Assembly: GCF_963976135.1 (NCBI RefSeq)
Contig: NZ_CAXBKN010000092.1
Coordinates: 1-10,495 of the forward strand
Source of the DNA: Maricaulis sp963976135
GTDB taxonomy: Bacteria > Pseudomonadota > Alphaproteobacteria > Caulobacterales > Maricaulaceae
DNA: 10,495 nt
Direction: 5' to 3'
The translations under genes and the position numbers were made by a program. Under the pieces are notes generated by a model. That model did not search any database and was not told the origin of the DNA. It worked only from the letters and a program-made list of their open reading frames with translations. Shown here one piece after another: positions 1 through 6,667 of the stretch (position 1 is the first letter of the stretch; every line of letters begins with the position of its first letter).

Positions 1-150
1 GCCGCTGCCTCGCTGGGCGTCAGCACGCAGACGCTGATGGCGGCTCTGGGAGCCCCGCGCGGTGGCCGCCCCGATCTGGCGGCTGCTGCCGCCCGGCTGG
101 GTATCACCGAAAGCGAATTGCGCGAGGCCTTGCCGCCGCCCGGGCGGTAG
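1..150 (+). CDS. C-terminal end of a repeat-containing protein (partial)
   Basis: The frame is open from the first base to a TAG stop at 148-150, giving the last 49 residues of a protein whose start lies outside the window. It contains two copies of an Ala-rich helical motif of the form A-A-A-x-L-G-[VI]-[ST]-x-x-x-L-x-x-A-L, at about residues 1-16 and 31-46, joined by a Gly/Pro/Arg linker. Similar LG-V/I-T/S-x-x-x-L-R-x-AL repeats are common at the ends of hypothetical secreted alphaproteobacterial proteins, but I cannot name the family from this tail. No hairpin with a T-run follows the stop, so co-transcription with the next gene is not excluded, although the gap is large. Confidence 0.7.
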   Translation, partial: AAASLGVSTQTLMAALGAPRGGRPDLAAAAARLGITESELREALPPPGR

Positions 151-402
151 TTGAGGTGCGCAGCGGAACGCGATCACGAAGCCGCGCCATCCGCCCGCCG
201 ACAAGCCCTGTGGGTGTAAAATTCGCTCAAACACTTTTCCATTTCGTCCTGGACGTATAGCGTGGCCCCGGTCACGCCTGCTCTCCGACCGTCCTGCTAT
301 TGAGGGAGGAGGTCACAGGATTGAGTGCTTTCGCTTGCCTCGACAGGTCTGACCCGGAACTTCGCCGTGCCCGGCGGCGCGGCCAGAGCAAAGGACGCTG
401 TC
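151..402. other. Intergenic region upstream of the envelope operon
   Basis: No conventional gene fits here. What can be seen: a TATAGC hexamer at 256-261, directly preceded by the 11-base dyad CGTCCTGGACG (245-255), and a TAAAAT at 217-222. Neither has a convincing -35 box at 16-18 bases, so I do not call a promoter. A perfect AGGAGGT Shine-Dalgarno-like sequence lies at 307-313, far from the likely start of the lipoprotein gene at 403. The promoter of the four-gene operon presumably lies in this stretch. Confidence 0.5.
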
Positions 403-473
403 ATGACGCGATACGTGCAATTCGGGTTGCCACTCACCCTTCTCGCCACACTTCTGGTGGCTTGCGGCGGTGA
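321..473 (+). CDS. Possible 50-residue leader ORF (TTG start)
   Basis: A TTG at 321 sits seven bases after a perfect AGGAGGT (307-313) and opens a 50-codon frame that ends at TGA 471-473. It overlaps the first 71 bases of the lipoprotein gene in another frame. The predicted peptide is very Arg-rich, with no signal peptide and no recognisable domain. It could be a translated leader that couples to the lipoprotein gene. Alternatively the ribosome site may serve a GTG at 325, which is in frame with the lipoprotein and would add 26 residues in front of its signal peptide. The frame may also be chance, since Arg-rich frames arise easily in GC-rich DNA. Confidence 0.2.
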   Translation: MSAFACLDRSDPELRRARRRGQSKGRCHDAIRAIRVATHPSRHTSGGLRR

Positions 474-873
474 CACCACGCCTCCTGGCGCCGCCAGCAG
501 CGGCGGCGGTGATGACGAGCCGATGGTGGTGATGGAACAAAATAATGGCGGCATGCACGCGCAGGCCGGCGCCAATCTGAACCTGCCCTCGGGCTTTCCC
601 GAGGATGTGGCGCACTATCCCGATCTCAATATCTATGGCGCCAGCACGATACCGAATATGGGCTATACGCTCGCCGCCCTGGCTGAGGCCTCGCCGGCGG
701 AGGTCGCGGCCTTCTATTCGCGCGAGATGGCGGCCCTGGGCTGGACTGAGGCCGCCAACGGTCCCAACGGACCGGGCCAGATGTTGCGTTTCGAGAAGGG
801 CGCGCGTTCGGTCTCGCTCAATCTCATTCCCAATGGCAACGACACGACACTGTCGATCACGGCGCTGAATTAG
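403..873 (+). CDS. Small secreted lipoprotein of unknown function
   Basis: The 156-residue product begins with a lipoprotein signal peptide: Thr-Arg, a hydrophobic stretch (about 7-18) and a clear lipobox Leu-Val-Ala-Cys at 18-21. It should be exported, lipidated on Cys21 and held in a membrane facing the periplasm. A Gly/Ser/Asp-rich linker (about 22-60) follows. The globular part (about 60-156) starts with a Leu-Pro-x-Gly-Phe-Pro-x-Asp-Val segment and has a Val-Ala-Ala-Phe-Tyr ... Leu-Gly-Trp motif. I have seen this pattern in many short periplasmic lipoproteins of unknown function. I chose the ATG at 403 because AAAGGA (390-395) lies seven bases upstream and the signal peptide then starts normally. 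A GTG at 325 would add an unlikely 26-residue extension. It is the first gene of a packed operon; the next start is nine bases after its stop. Confidence 0.85.
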   Translation: MTRYVQFGLPLTLLATLLVACGGDTTPPGAASSGGGDDEPMVVMEQNNGGMHAQAGANLNLPSGFPEDVAHYPDLNIYGASTIPNMGYTLAALAEASPAEVAAFYSREMAALGWTEAANGPNGPGQMLRFEKGARSVSLNLIPNGNDTTLSITALN

Positions 874-882
874 GGGCCCGCC

Positions 883-1323
883 ATGTCGCGCCGCGGGACT
901 CGCCCGCTGACCCGTTTCGGATTGAGCCTGCCCTTTGTCCTTGCAGTGATGGCAATGGCGTTTGGTGCAGGGACATATCTGGGCGGCCACTTCCTCGTCC
1001 CGCCCGGCCAGGGGCTCGCCGCACCGGCGGAGGCGATGGGGTATGGCCTGCTGGCAGCGCTGATCGCCCTCGTGATCGCGATCTTCGCCGCCGTGAAAAT
1101 GCCCTTGAAGACGCTCGGCCTGTTGGCGATAGCGGGACTGATTGTCTGCCTCGCACTGGCCACCAGCCTGACCCTTGCCATGCGCAGGGCTGAAGCCGAG
1201 CGCGAGGCGGCGATCCGCGATCTTCAAACACCCCGGGCGAGTACCCAGGCCATGGAGCCGGCATGCGCCAGCCCGGGGAGCGACACTCCGGACAATGAGA
1301 GCCCGCCATGTCCGGACGACTGA
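883..1323 (+). CDS. Three-helix membrane protein of unknown function
   Basis: The 146-residue product has three hydrophobic segments, at about 13-34, 53-71 and 77-99, so it is an integral inner-membrane protein. A charged Arg/Ala/Glu-rich helix follows (about 101-114). The last 30 residues are a Pro/Ser/Asp-rich, probably disordered tail containing two cysteines. I recognise no family. The ribosome site before the ATG is weak, and with only nine bases to the lipoprotein stop, translational coupling is likely. Its last 16 bases overlap the start of the next gene in a different frame, a strong sign of one transcript. A role as membrane partner of the neighbouring exported proteins is inference from position. 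Confidence 0.8.
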   Translation: MSRRGTRPLTRFGLSLPFVLAVMAMAFGAGTYLGGHFLVPPGQGLAAPAEAMGYGLLAALIALVIAIFAAVKMPLKTLGLLAIAGLIVCLALATSLTLAMRRAEAEREAAIRDLQTPRASTQAMEPACASPGSDTPDNESPPCPDD

Positions 1324-2297
1324 TTGGCCTGTTTATGTGGAGTCTCGCAGCCCTGCTGCCGGCGACGGCGCATGCCGATGATTGCACCCCGACCGCAACC
1401 CATTACGCCGCGCCGATAAGTGGCGAGGTGGCCGGACAGCATCAATACAGCGCTGAGCTGGGATATGACTGGACCTTCCATCTGGTGCCAGCGCCGCACG
1501 GCTGGGACATCCAGGTGCTCGACGAGACCGGCTATAATCTCGCCCTCGCCACCCTGCCCATTCACGGCGATACCAATCCGCGCCTGCTCTATGGCTGGCA
1601 TTTTCGCAATGCGGCCAATACCGGTCCCAATCAGGGCGATGTCAACGCGCCGCAAACAATGCGCCGTTTCATGCTCAATGATCCGCGCGGCGGTGCCTTC
1701 CGCGGGATGGGGCTGGGCTGGCTCAATCTGCGCGATTATGGCCTCGCCGATCTGGAACCGGGCCAGCGGGCACGCATGGTTTATCTCAGTTTCAACGCCT
1801 GCATTCTGATCCCCAAGACGCAGGAAGAGCGCATCCGCGACGAAAATCTGATCAGTCCCGTCTATCTCGACGAAGAGCTCGAGCTGATCCGGACCTGCGG
1901 GCTGGACCTCGCCTGGCGCCCCGAGGCCTGGGTGATGCCGCGCCTGCTGGGCGGTGATTTCGATGCCGACGACGCGCACGACTTCGCCGTCCCGGTTGTG
2001 CGCGAGGCCGATGGCCAGCACGCCATTGCCATCTGCCGTGCCGGGACGTGGACGTCTGTCTTCGGCGCTGACGCGATCCCGCCGGGCAGTGATCTGGCGC
2101 CGGGTTATTTCAACCAGGTCGAGGCCTGGAGCGTGGGGTCGCGCGCCGCGCTGACGCAATATACCGGCGACACAGGCCTGCCGCCCGGGCCTGGCGATGT
2201 CATCACCATCGAGCGGATCGAGAAGTCTGCCTACAGCCTCTATTGGGATAGCACCGGCTTTCGCAGCCATCACCACTACACAATGGTCGAACCCTAG
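1308..2297 (+). CDS. Exported protein with an FG-GAP/VCBS-like calcium loop
   Basis: The 329-residue product has a Sec-type signal peptide: Arg4, a hydrophobic core (about 5-20), and a likely cleavage after Ala-His-Ala (residue 23). It should therefore be periplasmic or secreted. Near residues 215-227 is a Gly-Asp-Phe-Asp-Ala-Asp-Asp-Ala-x-Asp-Phe segment, with Asp at 217, 219, 221 and 225. This DxDxDxxxD spacing is the calcium-binding loop seen in FG-GAP/VCBS repeats, though only one copy is evident. The mature part has four cysteines that could form disulfides and is rich in Trp, Tyr and His. I do not recognise the N-terminal domain. The start overlaps the previous gene by 16 bases; the stop overlaps the ribosome site of the next gene, so coupling on both sides is likely. 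Calcium binding is inferred, not shown. Confidence 0.85.
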   Translation: MSGRLIGLFMWSLAALLPATAHADDCTPTATHYAAPISGEVAGQHQYSAELGYDWTFHLVPAPHGWDIQVLDETGYNLALATLPIHGDTNPRLLYGWHFRNAANTGPNQGDVNAPQTMRRFMLNDPRGGAFRGMGLGWLNLRDYGLADLEPGQRARMVYLSFNACILIPKTQEERIRDENLISPVYLDEELELIRTCGLDLAWRPEAWVMPRLLGGDFDADDAHDFAVPVVREADGQHAIAICRAGTWTSVFGADAIPPGSDLAPGYFNQVEAWSVGSRAALTQYTGDTGLPPGPGDVITIERIEKSAYSLYWDSTGFRSHHHYTMVEP

Positions 2298-2306
2298 GAG
2301 CCAGCC

Positions 2307-4205
2307 ATGCGTCTCTTGCCAATCATGCGCTTTTCGATCGTCGCCTGTTCACTCATCGCGTTGAGTTTCAGCCCGGTGCTGGCGCAGTCCTATAGCCTCG
2401 ATGCGCCCGGCGAGGCGCATATCCGCCAGGATATCGAAGTCCACTGGACGGCACCGGAGGCGCGCGGCAGCATCATCGAGATCCGGCCTGCAAGCGGGGA
2501 CGGGAGACGGGTCAGCTATGCCTATCCGAACACCAACCCGAAAATGATCATGGCACCGGAAGCGCCCGGCGACTATCTGCTGGTCTATGTGGCCGGGAAT
2601 GACGTGCACGCCAGCCAGCCACTGTCCGTCTTCATCCCGGATGCCTCCCTCGCCGGCCCCGCCTCGGTCGGCGCCGGCGAGACCTTCGAGCTCGCCTGGA
2701 CCGGTCCGGTCAGCCGCAGCGACCTTCTGACCTTTGCGACGCGCGATGGCGATCGCATTCGCGGAACAAGCTATGCCTATGTCGGCAGTCTGAACGGTCA
2801 GCCAGCCTCCCTGCGGGCGCCCGCCGATGCCGGCAGCTATGACCTCGTCTATGTGAGCGGCGAGACCATCCTGGCCCGGACCCAGATTGAAGTCGGCGGG
2901 ATCGAAGCCACGCTGACAGCCCCGGCCGAAGTGTTTCAGGGCGCCATGGTGCGCGTCGTCTGGGATGGTCCTGAAAACAGTCAGGATTTTATCAGCTTCG
3001 CCGCACGCGATGGTGATCACATCGCCGGTGCCAGTTATCACTATGTCGGCAATGCGGCCGAAGATGGCAGCGCCATGCTGACCGCGTCGGAAACCCTGGG
3101 TGCCTACGACATTGTCTATATCTCCAGCGGCCGGATCATTGGCCGCACGCCGATCGAGGTTGTGGAAGCCTCCCTCGCGCTGGATGCACCGGACGCGGTG
3201 ACAGCCTACACACAGTTCACGGCGGACTGGCAGGGCGCGGGAAATCACGGCGACATGGTCGAGATGCGTGATGGCGGCGGCGCGCTCGCGACCTATAGCT
3301 ATATCGATCCCAATGAGGGTTTCGTGACGCTGGGCGCGCCCGGAGAGCCTGGCAACTACACGCTGGTCTATCTCACCCGGGCAGGCCGTGAGATGGCGCG
3401 CCTGTCCGTCGCCGTATTGCCAGCACCGGCAGAGCCCGGACAATTGCTGGTGGAGCCAGGCCGCGCCGCGCTCGGCCCGGAGGATGCGGTCGGCGTGATC
3501 CTCGATGCCTCCGGCTCGATGCTGCAACGGATCGGCGATGAGCGCCGCATTGCGATTGCGCGCCAAACCCTGATCGGGCTGGTCGATGAGACCATCCCTG
3601 CGGGCACCGGCTTTGCCCTGCGCGTCTTCGGTCATCGCGAGGCCGATAGCTGCCGCACGGATCTGGAAATCCCGCTCGGACCGCTCGACCCGGCTTCCGC
3701 CAGCGCGGTTATCAGCAATGTGAACGCCATGAATCTCGCGCGGACGCCACTGGGCCGCTCGATCGAATTAATGGCCAGCGACCTTGCAGACGTCGCGGGC
3801 GAACGTGTGCTCATCGTGCTGACAGATGGCGAGGAGACTTGTGAGGGCGATGCCGCCGCCGCAATCCAGGGCCTGCGCGACCGCGGATGGGACATCCGGG
3901 TGAATATTGTCGGCCTGGCGATCGGCGACGCGAATCTGGAGGCGGTCTTTCAATCCTGGGCAGCGATTGGTGGCGGGCGCTATTTCTCTGCCGCCGATGA
4001 GGCCGAGCTGGCCGAGGCGCTCGCCAGCGCCGTGACCGGCCCGTTCAGCGTTATCGATCCGGCAAGCGGCGACATTATTGCCAGTGGCCGCCCGGGCGAA
4101 TTGCTGACGCTGCCAGCGGGCACTTATCAGATCCGGTGGGGCCAGAGCCGGGAGGCGGGCGCAGAGATCACCGCCGGCGACACCACCCGCATCATGCTGG
4201 ACTAG
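2307..4205 (+). CDS. Exported protein with four Ig-like repeats and a von Willebrand A domain
   Basis: The 632-residue product has an N-terminal signal peptide with likely cleavage near Ala26. Four tandem beta-rich repeats follow, at about 29-110, 112-196, 200-286 and 289-371. Each begins near an Ala-Pro, has a Trp in its first third and ends with Gly-x-Tyr-x-Leu-Val-Tyr. Repeats 2 and 3 are most alike. A von Willebrand A domain spans about 393-577 with a complete metal-ion-dependent adhesion site: Asp400-x-Ser402-x-Ser404, Thr480 and Asp507. Cys449 and Cys512 lie where related bacterial VWA proteins carry a conserved pair, so a disulfide is likely. The last 55 residues look like a small beta domain. 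VWA domains bind protein ligands through a divalent metal. GGAG (2297-2300), overlapping the upstream stop, lies six bases before the ATG. The exact ligand and cell location (periplasm or surface) are unknown. Confidence 0.9.
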   Translation: MRLLPIMRFSIVACSLIALSFSPVLAQSYSLDAPGEAHIRQDIEVHWTAPEARGSIIEIRPASGDGRRVSYAYPNTNPKMIMAPEAPGDYLLVYVAGNDVHASQPLSVFIPDASLAGPASVGAGETFELAWTGPVSRSDLLTFATRDGDRIRGTSYAYVGSLNGQPASLRAPADAGSYDLVYVSGETILARTQIEVGGIEATLTAPAEVFQGAMVRVVWDGPENSQDFISFAARDGDHIAGASYHYVGNAAEDGSAMLTASETLGAYDIVYISSGRIIGRTPIEVVEASLALDAPDAVTAYTQFTADWQGAGNHGDMVEMRDGGGALATYSYIDPNEGFVTLGAPGEPGNYTLVYLTRAGREMARLSVAVLPAPAEPGQLLVEPGRAALGPEDAVGVILDASGSMLQRIGDERRIAIARQTLIGLVDETIPAGTGFALRVFGHREADSCRTDLEIPLGPLDPASASAVISNVNAMNLARTPLGRSIELMASDLADVAGERVLIVLTDGEETCEGDAAAAIQGLRDRGWDIRVNIVGLAIGDANLEAVFQSWAAIGGGRYFSAADEAELAEALASAVTGPFSVIDPASGDIIASGRPGELLTLPAGTYQIRWGQSREAGAEITAGDTTRIMLD

Positions 4206-4222
4206 AGACCGCCCCAACGCAA

Positions 4223-4251
4223 AGGCGCGCAGCCCTGGGGGCCGCGCGCCT
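4223..4251. terminator. Bidirectional hairpin between convergent genes
   Basis: AGGCGCGC (4223-4230) pairs with GCGCGCCT (4244-4251). After one A-C mismatch, GCCC (4232-4235) pairs with GGGC (4239-4242), leaving a three-base loop. The hairpin lies 17 bases after the VWA gene stop and 26 bases beyond the motA stop. The plus-strand tail (TGTCTT) and the minus-strand tail (TTTGCGTT) are only modestly T-rich, so it is a GC-rich terminator with weak U-tracts. Its place between two convergent genes is the main support. Confidence 0.65.
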
Positions 4252-4277
4252 GTCTTCGATCCGTTTCGCTGAAAGCC

Positions 4278-5150
4278 CTAGCCGACTTCGGCGGGGATTT
4301 CGTCGAGGGTTTTTTCCATTTCCAGGAAGGATGGCTGCATCTTGGTCGGCACGCCACCGCGGCCGATCTCGACGGAGATCTGGGCGGCATTGCCGTGGAG
4401 GTGAGCGACGAGAACCGACTGGATGATCTTGTAGAAGCCGCTCTCCTCGTCATAAATGGCCGTCATATAGGCGGCGAAGGGGCCGACGAAGCCGTAGGCG
4501 ATAAACACACCGAGGAAGGTTCCGACCAGGGCACCGCCGATATAGCCACCGAGCACGGCCGGCGGGCTCTCGATCGCGCCCATGGTCTTGATCACCCCGA
4601 GCACGGCAGCCACAATGCCCAGTGCGGGCAGGCCATCGGCCATGGTCTGCATGGCATGCGCCGGGTCGGCGGCCTCGTGATGATGCTTCTCGAGCTGTTT
4701 TTCCATGTGATCTTCAACCTGGTGCGGATCTTCCAGGTTCATCGTCATCATGCGCAGCGTGTCGCAGATGAAATCAATGGCGAAATGATCCTTCATGATC
4801 CGCGGATAGCGCGTGAAGATCGCGCTCTCCTTCGGATTTTCAATGTGAGATTCAAGCGCGATCACGCCCTTGGTCTTCATCATTTTGGTCAGGAGGAAGA
4901 GAAGAGAAAGCAGGTCGGTATAATCCGACGCCTTCCATTTGGAGCCGGTGAAAACCTTGCCCAGATCGCCCAGGGTCTTCATCACGGTCTTGGGCTTGTT
5001 GCCGATCAGGAAAGCCCCGGCAGCGGCGCCGCCAATCATCATCATCTCGTAGGGCAGCGAGTGCAGGATGACGTCAAAATGGCCACCCGAGAGCGTGAAC
5101 CCTCCGAAGACCATCACGAACACGACTATGATGCCGATAATCTGAAACAT
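4278..5150 (-). CDS. motA: Flagellar motor stator protein MotA
   Basis: MotA is the cytoplasmic-membrane half of the proton-driven stator, which with MotB conducts ions and turns the flagellar rotor. The 290-residue product matches the family length and aligns along its whole length with what I recall of E. coli MotA. Membrane helices lie at about 3-20, 34-50, 173-192 and 203-226. The cytoplasmic region carries the family block Leu-Glu-x-x-Ile-Glu-Asn-Pro (99-106) and Tyr-Pro-Arg-Ile (115-118). Glu100 aligns with rotor-contact Glu98 of E. coli, while Lys92 sits at the Arg90 position. Pro175 and Pro224 match the functionally important Pro173 and Pro222. A short His cluster lies at 156-158. GGA lies seven bases before the ATG. 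No motB is adjacent, as in Caulobacter, so the partner must be elsewhere. I found no convincing flagellar-type promoter upstream. Confidence 0.95.
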   Translation of the reverse strand: MFQIIGIIVVFVMVFGGFTLSGGHFDVILHSLPYEMMMIGGAAAGAFLIGNKPKTVMKTLGDLGKVFTGSKWKASDYTDLLSLLFLLTKMMKTKGVIALESHIENPKESAIFTRYPRIMKDHFAIDFICDTLRMMTMNLEDPHQVEDHMEKQLEKHHHEAADPAHAMQTMADGLPALGIVAAVLGVIKTMGAIESPPAVLGGYIGGALVGTFLGVFIAYGFVGPFAAYMTAIYDEESGFYKIIQSVLVAHLHGNAAQISVEIGRGGVPTKMQPSFLEMEKTLDEIPAEVG

Positions 5151-5173
5151 TTAAACGTCCACCCGTTCCACAT

Positions 5174-5231
5174 CCGGACATTGATGCCGCCCGATTTGAG
5201 AGCACTATGACGCGTTAAGCTTAATGTCCGG
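5174..5231. repeat. Spaced 9-base inverted repeat in the motA / MFS divergent region
   Basis: CCGGACATT (5174-5182) and AATGTCCGG (5223-5231) are perfect inverted copies separated by 40 bases. The first arm lies upstream of the candidate -35 of the exporter gene, and the second overlaps the candidate -10 and start region. This placement suits a dyad or looping operator, but a nine-base match in about 150 bases can also arise by chance. Confidence 0.4.
5196..5225 (+). promoter_or_regulatory. Candidate sigma-70-type promoter for the MFS exporter gene
   Basis: TTGAGA (5196-5201, five of six to the -35 consensus) and CTTAAT (5220-5225, four of six to the -10) are 18 bases apart. Transcription would start near 5232, leaving a leader of about 75 bases before the ATG. 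The leader has AAGCTT palindromes at 5285-5290 and 5294-5299. The call rests on box similarity and position only. Confidence 0.35.
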
Positions 5232-5307
5232 TTGAACAGGCGTTATCAGGAGGTTTACGGAACAGCGGCTTGCCAATTGGAGCGAAGCTTCTAAAGCTTG
5301 CCGCCTG

Positions 5308-6582
5308 ATGATCCCGCTCTACGATCCCACCAACCCGTCCGGCCCGAGACAGCGCACGGCGGCCTTCCGCCTGCTCTTCATCTGCCTGATGGCGACGGGG
5401 ATCGGCAATAATATGCTGTTCGCCATCCTGCCACCGCTGGCGCGGCAATTGGCGGTGCCGGAATACTGGGTCGGTGCCATCTATACCGTTTCGGCGACGC
5501 TCTTCATGACGATGACGCCGATCTGGGGCGCGCTGTCGGACCGTCGCGGCCGCAAACCGCTGATCATCTTCGGCCTCTGCGCCTTTGCCGCCTCGACCCT
5601 GATGTTTGGCGGCGCCGCCTGGGCCGGCGAATCCGGCTGGGTACCACCGCTGGCCGCGATCTTTGCCATGGCGCTGGCGCGCACCCTGTTCGGCTCGCTC
5701 GGCTCGGCCACCAATCCGGCGGCCCAGGCCTATGTCGCCGACCGCACCAGCCCGGAAGAACGCACCGAAGCCCTGGCCGGACTGACCGCCGCCTTCGGGC
5801 TCGGCGCCGTGATCGGGCCGACGCTCGCGGCCGCCTTCGTCGATATTGTCGGCGTTCCGATCTTCATGGTGATGATCTCGGCCTCGGTCGCGATCAGCGC
5901 CCTGGCCGTGTGGAAATTCCTCCCGGAACAAACCCCGCCACGCGCCCAGCAACGCCCGCTCAACCCGTTGCGGCAATTCGGCTTCGCCGCCGATCCGCGG
6001 ATCGCGCCCTTCATGATATATGGCGCCGTGATCTGGATCACCCAGTCGCTGAGCCTGGCGACCCTGTCCTTCTTCATCATGGATGCGCTCGGCCTGGATG
6101 AGAGCCAGGGCCTGCAAATGTCGGCCATCGCCCTGGCCGCCGGCGCCGGAGCGCTGATCGTGGCGCAACTGATCGTCATCCCGGCCCTGAAAGCCAGCCC
6201 CCGCATATTGATGTCGCTGGGCGGGCTGATCACCGCGCTGGGCAGCGGCGTGATGCTGGTCGCGCCGAATTATGCCGGCATTGTCTTTGCCTATCTGATG
6301 ACCAGCTTCGCCTTCGGCCTGGCGCGCTCGGGCTTTGTCGGCGGCGCCTCGATTGCCGTCACGCCGGAAGAACAGGGCCGGGCTGCCGGCCTGACCACCG
6401 CGACCGCCGGCCTGGGCTTCATTATCGGGCCGGTCGGCGGCTTGATGATGTATCACCAGCTGGGCCATCACAGCCCGTATATTGCGGCGGCTGTGCTGAG
6501 CATCGCCGCCCTGGCCCTGGCCTGGTGGCATCCGGGAATTGCCCGCGTGACAGCGCCGGTGACTGTGAAAACCGAGCCCTGA
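5308..6582 (+). CDS. MFS drug/metabolite exporter (DHA1/TetA-like)
   Basis: The 424-residue product has about 12 hydrophobic helices, the usual size for a major facilitator antiporter in the cytoplasmic membrane. Motif A in the loop after helix 2 is intact: Gly-Ala-Leu-Ser-Asp-Arg-Arg-Gly-Arg-Lys at 74-83. The fifth-helix antiporter motif C is recognisable as Gly-Leu-Gly-Ala-Val-Ile-Gly-Pro at 164-171. A similar segment in the second half (Gly-Leu-Gly-Phe-Ile-Ile-Gly-Pro, 368-375) reflects the internal duplication of the family. These features point to proton-coupled efflux, as in TetA and related 12-helix exporters; the substrate cannot be read from sequence. No clear Shine-Dalgarno precedes the ATG, so the true start could be slightly different, but no better start is visible. 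It is divergent from motA with no functional link apparent. Confidence 0.88.
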   Translation: MIPLYDPTNPSGPRQRTAAFRLLFICLMATGIGNNMLFAILPPLARQLAVPEYWVGAIYTVSATLFMTMTPIWGALSDRRGRKPLIIFGLCAFAASTLMFGGAAWAGESGWVPPLAAIFAMALARTLFGSLGSATNPAAQAYVADRTSPEERTEALAGLTAAFGLGAVIGPTLAAAFVDIVGVPIFMVMISASVAISALAVWKFLPEQTPPRAQQRPLNPLRQFGFAADPRIAPFMIYGAVIWITQSLSLATLSFFIMDALGLDESQGLQMSAIALAAGAGALIVAQLIVIPALKASPRILMSLGGLITALGSGVMLVAPNYAGIVFAYLMTSFAFGLARSGFVGGASIAVTPEEQGRAAGLTTATAGLGFIIGPVGGLMMYHQLGHHSPYIAAAVLSIAALALAWWHPGIARVTAPVTVKTEP

Positions 6583-6667
6583 TCCGCCCGCTTCCCGCCG
6601 GAACGGGTTTCACGGCGCCGCGCTTCTGTGGCAGGCTTCGCCCAACCAGAACGGCAAGGCCCCGCTG

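Noticed and set aside
245..255. CGTCCTGGACG dyad next to TATAGC
   Set aside because: Five-base arms are expected by chance in a gap this long and no matching -35 box was found, so I do not call an operator.
1224..2276. 350-residue minus-strand frame over the calcium-loop protein gene
   Set aside because: No recognisable domain or ribosome site; it mirrors the plus-strand gene, which has a signal peptide and operon spacing.
2349..3635. 428-residue minus-strand frame over the VWA gene
   Set aside because: It is an antisense shadow: no signal, no motif, and the plus-strand protein has intact VWA site residues.
4395..5210. 271-residue plus-strand frame over motA
   Set aside because: The His/Glu/Gly-rich translation is the antisense of a certain motA gene.
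5151..5224. TTAA-containing sites as a CtrA box near motA
   Set aside because: The pair of TTAA at 5215-5224 is separated by two bases, not the seven of the CtrA consensus, and the TTAA at 5151 has no partner at the right spacing.
5221..6531. 436-residue minus-strand frame over the MFS exporter gene
   Set aside because: The translation is Gly/Arg/Gln/His-rich without domain features, typical of the antisense frame of a GC-rich gene. The plus-strand exporter has clear family motifs.
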